From the NCBI GenBank assembly GCA_944385455.1, contig CALWXI010000213.1:1-8391 (forward strand): a stretch of 8,391 nucleotides of DNA, given 5' to 3'. Positions 7,030 to 8,391 of the stretch are shown piece after piece. The notes below the pieces were generated by a model. That model searched no databases and was not told the origin of the DNA. It was given only the letters and a program-made list of their open reading frames with translations. The first letter of the stretch is position 1, and each line of letters starts with the position of its first letter. A program made the position numbers and the translations under genes. The DNA is from an uncultured Oscillospiraceae bacterium (GTDB lineage Bacteria > Bacillota > Clostridia > Oscillospirales > Oscillospiraceae).

Positions 7030-7200
7030 GCCGTCCAGTTCGATTTTACCGTGTTCCCGCTCGAAATCGGCGATACATTTACGCATTAAATACAGGATTT
7101 GCCCACTTCCACTGCGGCCCTCATACTCTGCAATATAAAATATTTTATCGTGTGTTTCCTGGTCGATCCGCAAACCAAGGTGCTTTTCCCGTTTCTTCAT
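7018..7200 (-). CDS. Small ribbon-helix-helix (Arc/MetJ-like) DNA-binding protein
   Basis: A 60-residue protein. A basic start (KKREKH) leads into a predicted beta strand (HLGLRID, 7-13), helix A (about 14-28, QETHDKIFYIAEYEG) and helix B (about 30-50, SGSGQILYLMRKCIADFEREHG). This is the strand-helix-helix order and size of Arc-type repressors, which act as dimers with the paired strands in the major groove. I chose the ATG at 7200: GGAG lies about 10 bases upstream on the minus strand, and the 16 extra residues available upstream (to 7248) do not fit the fold and would read through the presumed control region. The last codons run into the terminator stem. It is divergent from a 59-residue gene, and inverted repeats lie between them, so autoregulation is plausible. 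The fold is inferred from sequence pattern only, and the target is unknown. Confidence 0.7.
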   Translation of the reverse strand: MKKREKHLGLRIDQETHDKIFYIAEYEGRSGSGQILYLMRKCIADFEREHGKIELDGKNG

Positions 7201-7205
7201 GAGAG

Positions 7206-7285
7206 GTCCACTCCAAATCAATGTTTTTTTAGTTGATTTTAAGTACACTTTGCGCTATTATGTGAGAAGTGGACTAGATTCTAGT
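7206..7285. promoter_or_regulatory. Candidate operator repeats between the divergent small genes
   Basis: GTCCACT (7206-7212), next to the start codon of the minus-strand gene, is the exact inverse of AGTGGAC (7268-7274), at the predicted transcription start of the plus-strand gene. The right copy runs into a second inverted repeat, ACTAG-ATT-CTAGT (7273-7285). A ribbon-helix-helix dimer bound here could control both genes. This is inferred from position and symmetry only. Confidence 0.45.
7233..7261 (+). promoter_or_regulatory. Sigma-A promoter for the 59-residue gene
   Basis: TTGATT (7233-7238) and TATTAT (7256-7261) are separated by 17 bases, a near-consensus sigma-A promoter. Transcription should start near 7267-7269, about 40 bases before the ATG at 7307. 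A T-rich run (7224-7230) lies just upstream and could act as an UP element. No equally good promoter was found for the minus-strand gene. Confidence 0.65.
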
Positions 7286-7306
7286 ACGGAAAAGCAAGGG
7301 GTTAAA

Positions 7307-7486
7307 ATGGAAGAGAACATTTGGAAGCAAATGTATCTGGTGGTGGCGGCGGCAGCGGCGGACGCGGCGGAATTGATGGAGACGGCGCCCCACGACGTCG
7401 GGGCGTGGACCGGGCCGAACCGGGCGCTGCAGAAGGCGGAGGAGATTTATCTTTCCGCCGGGGAGACGGATGGGGACAAGGCTTGA
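7307..7486 (+). CDS. Small hypothetical protein, 59 residues
   Basis: I do not recognise a family. The protein is acidic, with an alanine-rich, probably helical first half (VVAAAAADAAELME, about 12-25), a short turn (HDVGAWTGPN, 29-38) and a second helix (RALQKAEEIYLSAGE, 39-53). It has no cysteine cluster, clear signal peptide or transmembrane segment; the alanine stretch is interrupted by Asp and Glu. Support for a real gene: AAGGGG (7296-7301) 5 bases before the ATG, a good promoter at 7233-7261, and a stop that coincides with the next promoter. A longer reading from 7199 would start before the promoter and is rejected. Its partner may be the divergent ribbon-helix-helix protein; a role together, such as regulator plus target, is inference. 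Confidence 0.6.
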   Translation: MEENIWKQMYLVVAAAAADAAELMETAPHDVGAWTGPNRALQKAEEIYLSAGETDGDKA

Positions 7487-7511
7487 CAATGCTCCCGGAA
7501 TCCGATATAAT
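7483..7511 (+). promoter_or_regulatory. Consensus sigma-A promoter of the tyrS T-box transcript
   Basis: TTGACA (7483-7488) and TATAAT (7506-7511) match both consensus hexamers exactly, with the ideal 17-base spacing. The start should fall near 7517-7521. The -35 box overlaps the stop codon (7484-7486) of the preceding small gene. Strong initiation with control by attenuation is typical for T-box genes. Confidence 0.92.
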
Positions 7512-7731
7512 CCCACCCGTACACAGTGAGGAAGAGGAAGAGTACCCGTCACGGCGCTGCAAAGAGAGCCCCCGGTTGGTGGAAGGGGGAGAGGGCCCGG
7601 CGGCGAATACCCCTTGGAGCTGGCACCCCAACGGCCCCGCGGCCCAGTAGGCGTGCTCCGGGTGCGCCCGTTACCGCGCCGCCGTGTGATGGCACGGCCC
7701 GAGGCCGCTTCTCCGCGAGGAGACGGTGAAC

Positions 7732-7764
7732 CAGAGGTGGTACCGCGAAGTGATTCGCCCTCTG
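7732..7764 (+). promoter_or_regulatory. T-box antiterminator
   Basis: The lower helix CAGAGG (7732-7737) pairs with CCTCTG (7759-7764), and the upper helix GCGAA (7745-7749) with TTCGC (7754-7758) under a GTGA tetraloop. Between them is the 7-base bulge TGGTACC (7738-7744) that captures the tRNA end. The 3' arm 7759-7764 is also the 5' arm of the terminator, so the two folds exclude each other. Confidence 0.92.
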
Positions 7765-7790
7765 TCCCTGCCGGGACGGGGGCCTTTTTT
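7759..7790 (+). terminator. Regulated intrinsic terminator of the tyrS T-box
   Basis: A 10-pair stem, 7759-7768 with 7773-7782, has a core of GTCCC/GGGAC, a TGCC loop and two G-U pairs in the lower half. It is followed by six T (7785-7790). It forms when charged tRNA-Tyr prevents the antiterminator, and lies 45 bases before the tyrS start. Confidence 0.93.
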
Positions 7791-7835
7791 ATCCCGTTTC
7801 GACTGAATTCATCTGAAGAACAGGAGAGAACGAAC

Positions 7836-8391
7836 ATGCAGATCTATGAAGAACTCAAGGCCCGGGGCCTCATTGCCCAGGTTACCGACGAAGAGGAGAT
7901 CCGGGAGCTGGTGAACAACGGCAAGGCCGTGTTCTATATCGGCTTCGATCCCACGGCGGATTCCCTCCACGTGGGCCATTTCATGGCGCTGTGCCTGATG
8001 AAGCGGCTGCAGATGGCCGGCAACCGTCCCATCGCACTCATCGGCGGCGGCACCGGCTATATCGGCGACCCCTCCGGCCGCACCGACATGCGCTCCATGA
8101 TGACCCCGGAGACCATCCAGCACAACTGCGAGTGCTTCAAAAAGCAGATGGAGCGGTTCATCGAGTTCGGCGAGGGCAAGGCCATGATGCTCAATAACGC
8201 CGACTGGCTGCTGAAGCTCAACTACGTGGACCTGCTGCGTGAGGTGGGCGCCTGCTTCTCCGTGAACAACATGCTGCGGGCCGAGTGCTACAAGCAGCGC
8301 ATGGAGAAGGGCCTGAGCTTCCTGGAGTTCAACTATATGATCATGCAGTCCTACGACTTCTACCACATGTTCCAGACCGTGGGCTGCAACA
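7836..8391 (+). CDS. tyrS: Tyrosyl-tRNA synthetase, N-terminal part (cut by window edge)
   Basis: A class I aminoacyl-tRNA synthetase that activates tyrosine with ATP and loads it on tRNA-Tyr. The first 185 residues are visible, about 45% of the usual 400-420. Motifs: YIGFDPTADSLHVGH (34-48), with HVGH being the HIGH signature at 45-48; GGGTGYIGDPSGRTDMR (70-86); and FLEFNYMIMQSYDFYHM (162-178), part of the tyrosine pocket. The KMSKS loop and C-terminal S4-like domain lie beyond the window. The start ATG at 7836 follows AGGAGAG (7822-7828) by 7 bases. The tyrosine-specific T-box leader upstream supports the assignment independently. The gene looks intact as far as it can be read. Confidence 0.97.
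   Translation, partial: MQIYEELKARGLIAQVTDEEEIRELVNNGKAVFYIGFDPTADSLHVGHFMALCLMKRLQMAGNRPIALIGGGTGYIGDPSGRTDMRSMMTPETIQHNCECFKKQMERFIEFGEGKAMMLNNADWLLKLNYVDLLREVGACFSVNNMLRAECYKQRMEKGLSFLEFNYMIMQSYDFYHMFQTVGCN

Larger units (their letters stand above)
7518..7790 (+). promoter_or_regulatory. Tyrosine T-box riboswitch (tyrS leader)
   Basis: This leader reads tRNA-Tyr charging and lets transcription into tyrS proceed when uncharged tRNA binds. Stem I is seen as AGAGAG (7563-7568), the apical helix CCCCC/GGGGG (7569-7573 with 7585-7589) with the GGTTGGTG loop, and a lower helix 7555-7560/7600-7605. The specifier loop is GAATACC with the UAC codon at 7608-7610, which selects tRNA-Tyr. Further hairpins follow at 7681-7686/7693-7698 and at 7711-7714/7719-7722 (GCGA loop, probable stem III). 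The T-box sequence AGAGGTGGTACCGCG is at 7733-7747; its UGGU (7738-7741) pairs with an ACCA acceptor end. The specifier agrees with the downstream gene. Confidence 0.96.

Noticed and set aside
7201..7248. Sixteen-residue N-terminal extension of the minus-strand ribbon-helix-helix protein
   Set aside because: It would translate through the candidate operator and promoter; the 60-residue form starting at 7200 fits the fold and has GGAG upstream.
7543..7545. An earlier TAC triplet in the T-box leader as specifier codon
   Set aside because: It is on the 5' side of stem I. The specifier belongs in the GAA-UAC-C loop on the 3' side, at 7608-7610.
1..8391. CRISPR arrays, insertion sequences, tRNA or rRNA genes
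   Set aside because: No regularly spaced repeats, transposase, terminal repeats with target duplication, or tRNA cloverleaf were seen.

Overview
The window looks like chromosome from a GC-rich, low-G+C-phylum-type Firmicute. My best guess is an anaerobic clostridium of the Oscillospiraceae kind. The reasons are strong AGGAGG-type ribosome binding sites, TTG and GTG starts, consensus sigma-A promoters, a tyrosine T-box leader, and the gene order dxs-tlyA-nadK-argR-recN. The lineage is inferred; no 16S or other marker is present.

Region 1 (1 to about 670) has no credible protein gene. It is read as an OLE RNA (ornate, large, extremophilic RNA), one of the largest and most structured bacterial noncoding RNAs. 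Its two ends pair with each other (9-22 with 652-666), and many hairpins lie between. It sits directly upstream of a small, basic, four-helix membrane protein of the OapA type (705-1262), the known membrane partner of OLE RNA. Synteny, length and structure all agree, so this RNA-protein pair is the most notable system in the window.

Region 2 (705-6991) is a tight same-strand operon: oapA, dxs (isoprenoid precursor and thiamine/pyridoxal precursor synthesis), tlyA (S4-domain rRNA methyltransferase), nadK (NAD kinase), argR (arginine repressor) and recN (DNA repair SMC-like ATPase). Genes overlap or are separated by 1-34 bases, and no terminator lies between the RNA and recN. OLE RNA and OapA are therefore probably transcribed with housekeeping genes. 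The operon ends at a strong bidirectional terminator.

Region 3 (7018-7486) is a small, locally AT-rich insert between housekeeping genes. A 60-residue ribbon-helix-helix-like protein is encoded on the minus strand. It is divergent from a 59-residue protein of unknown function, whose good sigma-A promoter is followed by operator-like inverted repeats.

Region 4 (7483-8391) is a consensus promoter and a complete tyrosine-specific T-box leader with UAC specifier, UGGU acceptor-binding bulge, and mutually exclusive antiterminator and terminator. It controls tyrS, which runs off the right edge of the window.
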